DNA of 64,000 nt from Acidilobus saccharovorans 345-15 (GCF_000144915.1 NC_014374.1:620001-684000), one strand, 5' to 3'. Counted from the stretch's first letter, positions 34,676 through 43,484 are shown. The notes: generated from the sequence alone by a model not told the origin. Numbers and translations are program-made.

Positions 34676-35340
34676 CCACCTGCACGCTATGTCGTCCGGC
34701 CCCTCGCTGAGCCCCCTGCTCGAGAGGTACCAGCCTATGACCTTGAACAGCGCCTTCCTCAGGTTCTCGCTGAGCGTCGCGGGTGAGACGCCGAGCTCCT
34801 TAGCAACGTCAATTAGCCTGGCCCTCCTCTCCGGGCAGAAGGCCCCCATCCTGTAGGCAGTCAGGAGGGCGGCCAGCTGCGCCTGGGAGAGGGCCGGCTC
34901 CCTTAGGCAGTCAGGAGGGCGGCCAGCTGCGCCTGGGAGAGGGCCGGCTCCCTGTAGGGCTCCCTGGAGAGGACCCTGGGACTGAGCCCCCTCTGCTCCA
35001 GGGCCTCAAGGACGCTGCCGAGCCTGTTCCTGTGGACGATTATATCATAAACTACCGCGTCGCCGCCCTCCGACCTCCCCCCGAGGACTATGACCCCCAG
35101 CTCAGAGAGCGCCCTGCACGCCGAGCAGCTGGACGTCGTCACGAGGTATAGGCTCCGACCTATCTTAACCCTCCTCAGGCCCCTCAGCTCCTCCTCGTCC
35201 TCGACCTCGACGAGGTGGGTTGAGAGCCCCCTGCTTGCAGACATCCTCACAATACTGAAGCCTCCCCTGCCCCCGAGCGCCTTGGCTACCTCGCAGTCGT
35301 GCCTCGTTAGCCTTACCCTGACCCTGAGCGCGCTTACCAA
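34574..35340 (-). pseudogene. Bat/HTH_10-type regulator interrupted by 50-bp tandem duplication
   Basis: The minus strand from TTG 35340 encodes an N-terminal sensor-like domain (VSALRVRVRLTRHDCEVAKALGG; a cysteine pair in TTSSCSACRALSELG) and the start of a PF04967 HTH_10 domain (LSQAQLAALLTA), then a stop at 34903. Deleting one copy of the duplicated 50 bp continues in frame as YRMGAFCPERRARLIDVAKELGVSPATLSENLRKAL, the complete HTH. No other lesion is present, so one reversible event breaks the gene. It is divergent from the nitric oxide reductase and is its likely regulator (inference). The 3' end overlaps the convergent membrane-protein gene. Confidence 0.85.
34854..34953. repeat. Perfect 50-bp tandem duplication inside regulator gene
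   Basis: Copies 34854-34903 and 34904-34953 are identical. Because 50 is not a multiple of three, the duplication shifts the frame and places a TAA immediately at the junction. Loss of one copy would restore the regulator. Confidence 0.97.
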
Positions 35341-35347
35341 ACGCCTC

Positions 35348-35361
35348 CCTAAAATTTTAGG
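35348..35361. promoter_or_regulatory. 14-bp perfect palindrome in regulator/NO-reductase gap (operator candidate)
   Basis: cctaaaattttagg is an exact inverted repeat. It is 8 bp from the regulator start and about 48 bp from the TTG of the NO reductase gene, directly abutting a TATA-like gttataatg (35361-35369). The position fits an operator through which the HTH_10 protein could act on both genes. Confidence 0.6.
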
Positions 35362-35409
35362 TTATAATGTTAATCCCAGTTAAAGCCCTTAATGAAATTG
35401 GTGAGCTGA

Positions 35410-37632
35410 TTGAGCCTCAGGCGTGACGCCCTGCCCGTCCTCTTGGCCATAATAGTGGTGTTCGCGTTCTCAGGAGCGCTCTTCGCCTACACGTTCTCCA
35501 GGCTCCCGCCCGTGCCTCCGGCGGTCGTGACCCAGAACGGCACGGTCCTCTTCACGAGGCAGCAGGTGATAATGGGCAAATACTACCTCCAGAAGTACGG
35601 CCTGATGGACTACGGCTCCATAGAGGGGATGGGGGCGTACTTCGGGGTCGACTTCACCTCCTACACCCTTGAGCTCTACGAGCTCTACCTGGCCCAGAGG
35701 CTCAACCTGACGGTCTCGTATAAAGGCGGGGTCCCTGTCCTGCCGCCGTCTGAGGCGGCCGAGGTCAAGAGGCTCATCCTTGACCCAGGGGGCACGATGA
35801 GCTGGGGCAGGAACTACACCGTAAGCGACTACATGTTGGGCGCCTTCAACTACGCCGTGGACCTCTACTCCCAGTACCTCGGCCAGAACTCCTCGGAGCT
35901 CAGGCTGAGGCCCGACTTCATAACTAACAGGACCGTGGTGAGGGACCTCGTGGCATACTTCACGTGGAGCGCCCTCATATCACTAAACAACTACACCCAG
36001 GGGTTCCCCTACATGCCCGGCCTGACGTCGCCCTCCACGAACGCCTGGGCCGCGACCATGATAATGATAGCGGCCATACTGGCAGTGGGCTTCCCGGTGG
36101 GGGCCTTCATAGTCAGGGACCTGGTCTCCCACTGGAACGACCCACTGCTAAAGGTCGACCTTCCATCCCCGGGCCCGGCACAGAGGGCCGTCATACCATT
36201 CATGGTACTCCTCATGGTGGCCGCCGGCGTTCAGGGCCTCCTGGGCACGTACCTCATGCACCTATATGCAACCCAGTCCCTCTACGGCCTCGACCTCATC
36301 GGCCTCCTCCCCTTCAACGTCGCCAGGGCCCTCCACATATGGCTGGCGATATACTGGATAGCTCTCACCTGGGTGGCGTTCTCCCTCTTCGTGCTCCCCT
36401 ACTTCGGGGTCGAGCTTTCGAGGAGGAAGGTCATAGCAATAATGGGCTTCCTCTCAGCCGTAGCGGTGGCCTCGCTTGCAGGGGTCTGGCTCGACTACCT
36501 AGGCTATGTGCCCTTCAGCTCGGGCCCCGTTGAGCCGTGGTTCATGTTTGGTGCGGAGGGGAGGGACGTAATAGAGGTCGGCTCGCTCTGGCTGCTTCTC
36601 ACAGCAGTTGGCGTCTTCTACCTCTCCTACCTCTTCCACAGGGCCTCAAGGCTGGCCGCCGAGCCCCTGAGGCCATTCGCCAGCGTGCTCTCCTACGTGC
36701 TGGCCGGCTTCGGGGTGGGCGTCGTCGTGGGGGCCCTTCCTGTGGTGAGGCCCTGGCCGTACTTCACCGAGGACGAGTTCTTCAGGTGGATATTCATACA
36801 CGCCGCCGTCGAGGGCTTCTGGCCCTCCATAGTGATAACGGTCCTCGCGGTCCTCCTCGTCGTCAGGGGCCTCATACCCGCCGGCCTCGCCAGGTCGGTC
36901 GTAATGATTGACGCGGTGACCGAGGTCATAACTGGTATGATAGGGGCCGCCCACCACTACTACTGGACTGGCTTCCCGGCCGTCTGGATGTACGTCGGGG
37001 CAGCGCTGAGCATCCTCGAGGCAATACCGCTTGGCTTCGCCATGGCATACGTCGTACTAGTCGCCAGGAGGGCCGGCACGCTGGGCACGCTGACCTCCTT
37101 TGACAGGACGCTGCTGACCCTCGTGCTGGTCGCTGGGATAGGGGGAAGCATGGGCGTCGTCTTCCTCGGGGCGGGGCTCATAAACGCCCCAATAGTTAAC
37201 TACTACGTCCACGACCTCCAGTACACGATGGCCCACGCCCACGCGGCGTTCCCGCTCGCCTACGGGCTGCCGAGCATAACGATGTGGTTCGTGGCCCTGT
37301 ACCTGGCAGGCCACGTGAGGGAGTCCCACCTGAAGTACATAAGGCTCGGGGCGATAGGCTACGGGGTCGGCTTCTACCTCCAGGCCCTCCTCTCCCTCGT
37401 GCCGCTCGGCGTCCTGCAGACCGTCTACGAGCTGAGGTACGGCTTCTGGTACGCGAAGACAGTCATAGTGCCGTCAGTCGGCCTCGACCCAGCCCCAGGC
37501 TTCTGGGAGACTCGGTTGGCGCAGCTGTTCATATGGCTCAGGATGCCGGGCGACCTGACGGCAGCGGCCTCGTTCGCGATAATAGTGGTGCCCATGGCCC
37601 TGGACTGGGTCCTCTCAAGGAGGTCCACCTAA
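35410..37632 (+). CDS. norB: Quinol-dependent nitric oxide reductase (qNOR)
   Basis: A 740-aa membrane protein. An N-terminal anchor and extracellular cytochrome c-like fold lacking heme-binding cysteines (about 30-205) precede twelve or so membrane helices of the heme-copper family. Heme/FeB ligands are visible: RALHIWLAIYW (His 309), FIHAAVEGFW (His 464, Glu 468), GAAHHYYWTGFP (His 515, 516) and TMAHAHAAFPLAYG (His 609, 611). The N-terminal fusion identifies qNOR, which reduces NO to N2O with quinol electrons. The second Glu of the usual HxxxEGFxE motif is Pro (472). The likely role is NO detoxification. TTG at 35410 has ggtgag upstream. Confidence 0.92.
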   Translation: MSLRRDALPVLLAIIVVFAFSGALFAYTFSRLPPVPPAVVTQNGTVLFTRQQVIMGKYYLQKYGLMDYGSIEGMGAYFGVDFTSYTLELYELYLAQRLNLTVSYKGGVPVLPPSEAAEVKRLILDPGGTMSWGRNYTVSDYMLGAFNYAVDLYSQYLGQNSSELRLRPDFITNRTVVRDLVAYFTWSALISLNNYTQGFPYMPGLTSPSTNAWAATMIMIAAILAVGFPVGAFIVRDLVSHWNDPLLKVDLPSPGPAQRAVIPFMVLLMVAAGVQGLLGTYLMHLYATQSLYGLDLIGLLPFNVARALHIWLAIYWIALTWVAFSLFVLPYFGVELSRRKVIAIMGFLSAVAVASLAGVWLDYLGYVPFSSGPVEPWFMFGAEGRDVIEVGSLWLLLTAVGVFYLSYLFHRASRLAAEPLRPFASVLSYVLAGFGVGVVVGALPVVRPWPYFTEDEFFRWIFIHAAVEGFWPSIVITVLAVLLVVRGLIPAGLARSVVMIDAVTEVITGMIGAAHHYYWTGFPAVWMYVGAALSILEAIPLGFAMAYVVLVARRAGTLGTLTSFDRTLLTLVLVAGIGGSMGVVFLGAGLINAPIVNYYVHDLQYTMAHAHAAFPLAYGLPSITMWFVALYLAGHVRESHLKYIRLGAIGYGVGFYLQALLSLVPLGVLQTVYELRYGFWYAKTVIVPSVGLDPAPGFWETRLAQLFIWLRMPGDLTAAASFAIIVVPMALDWVLSRRST

Positions 37633-37685
37633 CGCTTTAGGCTAGCCCATTTTAACCATAACCCATACCTCCTTTTGGGATCAGC

Positions 37686-38048
37686 TTGAGGGTAATGGTG
37701 GCCAGAGTTTACGAGAGCCGCGAGGCCGGCGGCTGCCTCGCAGTCCTCGCCGAGAGGCTCTGGCCAAGGGGCGTCAGCAGGGAGGAGCTCAAGGTGGACG
37801 TCTGGCCAAAGGAGCTCACGCCCTCCGACGAGCTGAGGAGGTGGTTCTCCCACGACCCAGCCAAGTGGGAGGAGTTCAAGTCAAGGTACTTCAGGGAGCT
37901 CGACTCCCGCCGGGAGGCGGTCAAGGAGCTCTGCTCGAGGATAAGGGAGAGGGGCTGCGCTGTACTCCTTTACTCGGCCAGGGACAGGGAGCACAACAGC
38001 GCGGTGGCGCTGGCTGAATACCTTCAGAGGGCCTGCCAGGAGGCGTAA
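37686..38048 (+). CDS. DUF488 family protein
   Basis: A 120-aa soluble protein matching DUF488 from end to end: VYESREAGGCLAVLAERLWPRGVSREEL, KELTPSDELRRWFSHDPAKWEEFKSRYFREL, and CAVLLYSARDREHNSAVALAEYL. The function is unknown; a redox or nucleic-acid link has been proposed for relatives. It starts at TTG 37686, 53 bp after the NO reductase stop, on the same strand. Confidence 0.9.
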   Translation: MRVMVARVYESREAGGCLAVLAERLWPRGVSREELKVDVWPKELTPSDELRRWFSHDPAKWEEFKSRYFRELDSRREAVKELCSRIRERGCAVLLYSARDREHNSAVALAEYLQRACQEA

Positions 38049-38334
38049 ACGTTGAGGCCGCCAACCAGGACGCAGGAGGGGCTTCGAGGTCTTACCTTCA
38101 CTGCACATAAAATTCACGTAGCGGAAACCGTTGACGGCGGCAGCCGCGGCTTTGTCAACGTCCGCCCGCCAGGGGCGATAGCGCGGGCCTTGAGGCCCCG
38201 CCACCCACGCCCGTTTAACCTACGTCAGCACCGTGGCGTGCCAAAGTTTTATACAAGGCATTTAACCGCGTCCCCACAGTAGGTGGGCGGCCTGATAGGC
38301 CCTCCGCCGGAGGTTTGTCAGGCTGAGCTGGTGA
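38049..38334. other. Intergenic region with TATA box and leader hairpin
   Basis: No gene is seen. gttttatac at 38246-38254 is a TATA box about 85 bp before the TTG of the beta-helix protein, implying a leader of roughly 55 nt. That leader contains ggcctgataggcc (a short hairpin) and ccggaggt, a possible ribosome-binding site. A long leader is unusual in this window. Confidence 0.45.
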
Positions 38335-41300
38335 TTGTTGACCGCGGCCTACTTCAGGGAGCTCAGGGGGCCCGCGGCGGCCCCCATCGCTATAGCGTTT
38401 TTCTTTTTCCTCCTCCTCTTCCTGCTCGTCCCCCTCGCGCTCCCAGGCCCGCCCTCCAGGGCCCAGGGTGGCGGAGGGGTCACCATAATAACCGGGCCCA
38501 CCAACATAACGAGGCCCGGGTACTACGAGCTTGCAGGCGATGTATCCTGCGCCCAGCCCTCGGGGATAGCCATAGGGGTGCTGGCGGACAACGTAGTCCT
38601 AAACGGGAGCTGGCACCAGCTGAGGGGGTGCGGCGACGGCACGGGCATCTACATAAGGGGGGACAACGTCACGGTAGTGGACCTGACGGTGCTCAACTAC
38701 ACCTACGGCGTCAGGGCATTTGGCGACTACATTACCTTTGACTACCTGGTGGTAAACTCCAACTTCTCGGTGGAGGCCGCGGGCTCCCACATAACGCTCA
38801 ACAACACCTGGGACAACTACATCTTCGCCGGCCCGTGGTTTGCCGGGGGCTACGGCATAAACGTCAGCGGGAGCTACATAGTCATGCGCAACGTCAGCTC
38901 CACGAGCAGGCTCAGGGGCTACGGCATAGTTGTCAGCGGCGATCATGTAAGCCTCACGGGCTCAAAGGACATAGTAGACAACAACACGCTTTACTTCGAG
39001 GGCGACTACATAAACATAAGCGACGTCAGCGTCGTAGCGGTGGGCAACGGCACCGGGGTCAGGGTGAGAGGAAGCCATGTAATGCTGAGCGACGTGAACG
39101 TCACGGGCTCGACCCACAGCTATTACTACGCCCCCACGGTCGGCATAAACGTCACGGGCACGGATATAGCCCTGGAGGGCTCCACCCTGCTTGACAACAA
39201 CATAGCGCTCTACGTCGACGGCAGCAACGTCAGCCTAGTCGACGTGGGTATGTACGATAACCTGTGGCAGAACGGCACCGGCCTCGTGGCCCTGGGGGAC
39301 AACATATCCGCCAGGAACCTGACCGGGGTCTGGGAGGCAGACGACGTGATCTTCAGCGGGCAGGGGCTCACGATAAACGGCTCCCTCCTCAAGTTCTTCA
39401 AGGACGGCGTGGTGGCACACGGCAATAACGTAGTGGTGGCCCGCGCCTCCATGACTTACGGGACCAACGGCACCGTCATAGTTGGCGACGGGCCTCTGCT
39501 CTACGGGGACAGCGTTAGCGTCTCAACAGACGCCATAAACGTCACGGGCAACGACGCTGAAATACTATATGACAACACATCCGGCGGGGCTGGGATAATA
39601 GTGAAGGGCGACAGCCCTGAGCTCGTCGGCGACGTAATCTACGGCCCGGGCAGGTGGGGGCTAAACGTTACCGGTTCCCATCCCGTGATAAGGGACACTA
39701 AGGCCCTGTTCGCGCTCACCGTTAACGTCACCGGGAACGACGCGTACCTCGCTGGGGACAACTTCACCTACCCAATGGTCTTCATAAGCGGCAGCAGCCC
39801 CACGATTGTGAACACGACGCTCCTCTCCTCTTTGGGCCTCTTCATATCGGGAGACCACGTCAACATGACTGGAGTCTCAATAAGCGTGACCCCTCTCAAC
39901 AACGGCACCGGCCTCAGCATAGACGGCAACGACCTCCACCTTGAGGGCGTCCTCTTATATGGCTCCACTGCTAACATAAGCGGCTACAACGTCACTGTGG
40001 TGGACTCCAACTTCACCTTCGGGCAAAGCGCCGTTAACCGCGTCCCCCCGTTCACGCTGCTCCGCTACTACGGGGGCAACCTGACCATAGTCAACACCAC
40101 GCTCTACAACCCCTTCGGCGCCTGCCTCGAGGCGGACGCGAGCGACGTCACCGTGGTGGGCTCGCGCCTGCTCTACGGCTGGTGGGACATATACATGGTT
40201 GGAGACAACCTCAGCGTGAGCGGCACCGAGCTGCTTGGGGCCAAGTACGGGATCTACGTTGTGGGAAGCCACGTCACGCTTAACGACGACAACATATCTG
40301 AGGACGGCTACGGCGGCGTCAACATGACTGGCGACTACCTTGTCGTTGAGAACTCCACGTTCTTCTTCGACTGGGGAGGCATACCGCCTTCAGGCTACGG
40401 GGTCTATCTCAACGGCAGCCACGCCACCATAGCGGGCTCCAACTTCACGGACGACGTTAACGACGTTGTAATAGTGGGGGACGACGTCACCCTGGCCAAC
40501 TCGACGCTGGCAAACACCGTGTTCTCCCTGGCGGGGCAGCCGGACAGCTTCATAGCCAGGTACGGGGTGGGCCTGGTCCTCGTCAACTCCACGGGCGACC
40601 TGGTCTACAACAACGTCTTCAACAACAGCAGGAACGTCGTCATGGTGAACAGCGAGGCCGCCTTCTACGTGAGCCCGAGGCCGGGCACCAACATAGTGGG
40701 CGGCCTCGTGATAGCCGGCAACGCCTGGCTCAGCCCCTTCGGGGGAGGCTTCTCGCAGGTGACCCCGCCGCTGCCCTTCGACCCGTACCTGTGCGACGCG
40801 CCCTACGTCAACGGGAGCGTGGTGGACCTCTACCCCCTCAGGTACCCCGCGGCGGCCCCGGCGAGGCTCTACAGGGTCACCTTCACGGAGAGCGGCCTGC
40901 CGCCCGGCACAGCGTGGTCGGTTGACGTAAACGGGACCACGGTGAGCTCGAACTCGACCAGCATAACACTGCTCATGGCGGCCGGGGAGTACTACTACAG
41001 CGTCGGGGCCGTCCAGGGCTATGAGCCCAGCCCGCCCTCGGGCGTGGTGGGCGTCGCGGGCCCCGCGGCTGTGACAATATCGTTCACTGCGTCTACCACA
41101 ACAACGACCACTACAACCAATACCACGACCGCGCCCCCGCCGACAACCACGACTACATCAAGTACCTCCACTACTACAACGTCCAGCGCCGCGACGGCCA
41201 CGGCGAGCGCGACCACAACAACCTCGACCAGCAGCACTACGACCACGTCCAGCGCTGCCGCCACGGCAACCACAGCCACGTCGACAACTTCGACATCCGT

Positions 41301-41424
41301 TAGCTCGGCGACCTCGACGGCCCCGCCGCGCAGGCCAGCTTTAACGGGCCTCTACGTGGGCGTGGCCGTGGTAGTAATCATAATTGTCGTTGTCGCCGCC
41401 GTCCTGCTGCTCAGGAGGCGCTGA
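38335..41424 (+). CDS. Giant beta-helix surface protein with Ser/Thr-rich stalk and C-terminal anchor
   Basis: A 1029-aa exported protein. An N-terminal hydrophobic segment (about 15-40) is followed by about 700 residues of short beta-strand repeats (VSGSYIVMRNVS, VSGDHVSLTG, VVGSHVTLND, etc.), a right-handed parallel beta-helix as in NosD/CASH and pectate-lyase-like proteins. Next comes an FTESGLPPGTAWSVDVNGT domain (about 845-915), common on thermopsin-linked archaeal surface proteins, a Thr/Ser stalk, a membrane helix (VVVIIIVVVAAVLLL) and RRR. It is probably an extracellular sugar-binding or structural protein. Sequons are dense. Confidence 0.85.
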   Translation: MLTAAYFRELRGPAAAPIAIAFFFFLLLFLLVPLALPGPPSRAQGGGGVTIITGPTNITRPGYYELAGDVSCAQPSGIAIGVLADNVVLNGSWHQLRGCGDGTGIYIRGDNVTVVDLTVLNYTYGVRAFGDYITFDYLVVNSNFSVEAAGSHITLNNTWDNYIFAGPWFAGGYGINVSGSYIVMRNVSSTSRLRGYGIVVSGDHVSLTGSKDIVDNNTLYFEGDYINISDVSVVAVGNGTGVRVRGSHVMLSDVNVTGSTHSYYYAPTVGINVTGTDIALEGSTLLDNNIALYVDGSNVSLVDVGMYDNLWQNGTGLVALGDNISARNLTGVWEADDVIFSGQGLTINGSLLKFFKDGVVAHGNNVVVARASMTYGTNGTVIVGDGPLLYGDSVSVSTDAINVTGNDAEILYDNTSGGAGIIVKGDSPELVGDVIYGPGRWGLNVTGSHPVIRDTKALFALTVNVTGNDAYLAGDNFTYPMVFISGSSPTIVNTTLLSSLGLFISGDHVNMTGVSISVTPLNNGTGLSIDGNDLHLEGVLLYGSTANISGYNVTVVDSNFTFGQSAVNRVPPFTLLRYYGGNLTIVNTTLYNPFGACLEADASDVTVVGSRLLYGWWDIYMVGDNLSVSGTELLGAKYGIYVVGSHVTLNDDNISEDGYGGVNMTGDYLVVENSTFFFDWGGIPPSGYGVYLNGSHATIAGSNFTDDVNDVVIVGDDVTLANSTLANTVFSLAGQPDSFIARYGVGLVLVNSTGDLVYNNVFNNSRNVVMVNSEAAFYVSPRPGTNIVGGLVIAGNAWLSPFGGGFSQVTPPLPFDPYLCDAPYVNGSVVDLYPLRYPAAAPARLYRVTFTESGLPPGTAWSVDVNGTTVSSNSTSITLLMAAGEYYYSVGAVQGYEPSPPSGVVGVAGPAAVTISFTASTTTTTTTTNTTTAPPPTTTTTSSTSTTTTSSAATATASATTTTSTSSTTTTSSAAATATTATSTTSTSVSSATSTAPPRRPALTGLYVGVAVVVIIIVVVAAVLLLRRR
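41091..41325 (+). repeat. Low-complexity Thr/Ser-coding stalk
   Basis: A run of AC-rich codons encodes about 75 residues of Thr/Ser/Ala, a typical flexible or O-glycosylated cell-wall spacer. Such tracts are prone to length change. Confidence 0.85.
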
Positions 41425-41454
41425 GCCGCAGGCAAAGGTCACTGAAGCGATAAA

Positions 41455-41486
41455 CCCATTCTTTCCTTATCCTTTCCCTTTTGTTA
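41455..41486 (+). terminator. Pyrimidine-rich tract after beta-helix gene
   Basis: cccattctttccttatcct followed by ttcccttttgtt lies about 30 bp past the stop. It resembles the T/C tracts behind the other exoprotein genes. Confidence 0.4.
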
Positions 41487-41493
41487 GACTCCC

Positions 41494-41772
41494 CTAAGCC
41501 CTCCTTTTCCTGGCCGCCGGCATTGATCCCCGTGCACGCGCCGACCTTATGATTACGGCTATAAACGTCCCCAAGAGGCACCCAGCGGCCTCGAGGGCCC
41601 CTGAGACCACAGGGGAGGCCAGGGGCAGGGCAATAGTCGGCAGGCCGGCTACCTCAGCGGCTGCCGCCGCCTCGACCACCGCTGGGGCGCCGAGGGCCAG
41701 GTAAGCCAGCAGCCTCAGGACAGGGCCACACCTGAGGTATGGGGTCGGCCTGACGTAGGCAGTGAGGCCCAC
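41494..41772 (-). CDS. Small hydrophobic protein (92 aa), uncertain
   Basis: A short frame on the same strand as and 40 bp downstream of the sulfatase-like gene. It has two or three hydrophobic segments (ALEAAGCLLGTFIAVII) and ends in a basic tail. There is no family match; it may be a real membrane peptide or a remnant. Confidence 0.35.
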   Translation of the reverse strand: MGLTAYVRPTPYLRCGPVLRLLAYLALGAPAVVEAAAAAEVAGLPTIALPLASPVVSGALEAAGCLLGTFIAVIIRSARARGSMPAARKRRA

Positions 41773-41811
41773 TATGAGGTCAAGGGAGGCCGTAGGCGAT
41801 GTAAGGCCAAG

Positions 41812-43137
41812 TCAGCTCGAGGGGAGGTGGCCCCTCAGCTCGTCAATAACTCCCTTAGCCTTGTCAGAGCCCAGGTCAAGGGGCCTCCCGGCCTCTGCGA
41901 CCTCCTCTACCTTGTCGTCGTTGAGCCTGAACACGGCCTTGTGCCTGCCGAGGAAGACGGCGACCCTCCTTATTCCCCTGCCCGCGTTCGGGTCAGGCGC
42001 CACGGCCTCGTAGGACTCCGCCAGCCCTGGGCCGCAGGATGGGGCCCACTCCCGGTCACCCGAGGCCGCGGCCATTGCTAGGCCGTAGAGCTCGTGCAGG
42101 CCGACGTAGCAGTCGCTCCTGGAGAGCTTCATTCCCTCCGGAGGCTTTACGATGATTGGTATGCCTATGTTCTCCTCATAAAGGTGGCCGCTGTTGTGGC
42201 CTATTGCGCCGTGCTCAGCGAACTCCTGGCCGTGGTCAGAGGTGAAGATGAAGAGGGTTCTGCCAAGAAGCCCCTTGGACCTGAGGACGTTAGCTATCTC
42301 GGCGGCAGCCCTTACACACGTGGAGGCGCCCTTAAGGTACCCCTTAAACTCCCTCCTCACGCACCTTGCGCAACTTATGATCTTGTAGTCCCATTTGGCG
42401 TTATTGATGAAATAGGGATCGTTATAGTAATAGGGCTCGTGGGCCTCCATGATGTTGACGAAAAGTAAAAACGGTTCGCCCTTAACGTCCCAGAGGACTG
42501 TAGATATAGCGTCCGTGTAGCCCTTGTCAGCGACGTAGTCTGATAATGCTCTGAGCAGCCTGACCTTAAAGTAAAGGGCAGTGATGGAGGCCGCGCCGCT
42601 GACCCCTTTGTTCTTCAGGATGTCCAGGAAGGCGCTCAGGTACTTCAGCCTCCCGCGGTGCTTCGCTCCAAGCTCCTCAATAATTTTAAGGTTATTAAGC
42701 GCGATAATGGGAGTAAAGAGGGGCCCGTATATCAACCATGAGTCATTAACGGCTAAACACTCAAATCCCTTGTTCAGCCCGCTGATGTAGCTGACCAGGC
42801 TGTTTGCCGAGAACCCTATGGTGTAAAAACCCCTTCTCTTGAGCTCTGACGCTAGAGTGTGTCCAGAAAACGACCTTCCCAGCCCGCTGACGGACATGAG
42901 TGTATTCCTGTTAGGCCCCTCATGGACGCCGTGCCTGTCCACCTGCAGCCCCGTGAAGAGGCTGAAGTGCGAGGGGACCGTCCAGAAGGAGTTTGAGTAG
43001 CCGGTGTAGACGATGGCCCTGTTGCCGAGGGCCTCAAGCAGCGGCCTCGTAGATACCGTGCCCCCATAGACGTCGAGCACGTCCCTTCTGAGCGTGTCGC
43101 AGAGCACTATGGCTACATTAGTCGGCGCCCCTGCCAC
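41812..43137 (-). CDS. Sulfatase/alkaline-phosphatase superfamily protein
   Basis: A 441-aa protein of the arylsulfatase/phosphoglycerol-transferase fold. Motifs: VLCDTLRRDVLDVYGG (metal Asp), FWTVPSHFSLFTGL with a serine where sulfatases carry formylglycine, and IFTSDHGQEFAEHGAIGHNSGHLYEENIGIPIIV (metal Asp-His and His). With Ser as nucleophile a phosphate or alkyl-phosphate transferase or a serine-type sulfatase is possible. No signal peptide is seen. Its place beside a glycan island suggests modification of surface polysaccharide. Confidence 0.82.
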   Translation of the reverse strand: MAGAPTNVAIVLCDTLRRDVLDVYGGTVSTRPLLEALGNRAIVYTGYSNSFWTVPSHFSLFTGLQVDRHGVHEGPNRNTLMSVSGLGRSFSGHTLASELKRRGFYTIGFSANSLVSYISGLNKGFECLAVNDSWLIYGPLFTPIIALNNLKIIEELGAKHRGRLKYLSAFLDILKNKGVSGAASITALYFKVRLLRALSDYVADKGYTDAISTVLWDVKGEPFLLFVNIMEAHEPYYYNDPYFINNAKWDYKIISCARCVRREFKGYLKGASTCVRAAAEIANVLRSKGLLGRTLFIFTSDHGQEFAEHGAIGHNSGHLYEENIGIPIIVKPPEGMKLSRSDCYVGLHELYGLAMAAASGDREWAPSCGPGLAESYEAVAPDPNAGRGIRRVAVFLGRHKAVFRLNDDKVEEVAEAGRPLDLGSDKAKGVIDELRGHLPSS

Positions 43138-43324
43138 CGCTAAACACCCAAAATTTTAGCTCGTATGGCCTCGTGCGGTGCTGAATAAAAAGCGTTAACT
43201 CGTTTTCACGTAATTGATTTGCAATTACGGCAAGCTGCTATCAGGCGCCTCGATTAATTCAGAGGCGGCTGGTAGTCCGTGAAGCCAGCTCTCTCAAAGA
43301 TACGCGGGCTCTCACGAATATATC

Positions 43325-43424
43325 CTAGGGGCCTACTTTGACACCACAATAATATGGACGCTCACGAGCTTCGCCCTGACGTGGCCGGCCCAGGGCTTCA
43401 ACAGGTTCGTGACGGGCGAGTACT
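43325..43424 (+). pseudogene. Flippase gene fragment (about 100 bp)
   Basis: This encodes LGAYFDTTIIWTLTSFALTWPAQGFNRFVTGEY then a stop, almost the same DNA as 47253-47350 in the intact flippase. It is a detached duplicate of an internal segment. Sequence outside the block is not related. Confidence 0.85.
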
Positions 43425-43443
43425 AAGCTGACGCGGGGCACGG

Positions 43444-43451
43444 CTTTTATA
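43444..43451 (+). promoter_or_regulatory. TATA box of G1 peptidase gene
   Basis: cttttata lies about 38 bp before the GTG at 43485. Confidence 0.5.
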
Positions 43452-43484
43452 CCTCCTGGCACGACTTCCCCACGGTCGGTCCCC

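Noticed and set aside
34854-34953. Possible CRISPR repeat pair
   Set aside because: There are only two adjacent copies without a spacer, inside a coding sequence; it is a simple tandem duplication. No CRISPR array or cas gene was found in the window.
37881-38204. A minus-strand frame across the DUF488 3' end and the following gap
   Set aside because: It is antisense to a well-supported DUF488 gene and has no recognisable protein features.
41091-41325. Regular AC-rich pattern as a possible minisatellite
   Set aside because: The period is irregular and codons vary; it encodes a Thr/Ser stalk, so low-complexity coding explains it.
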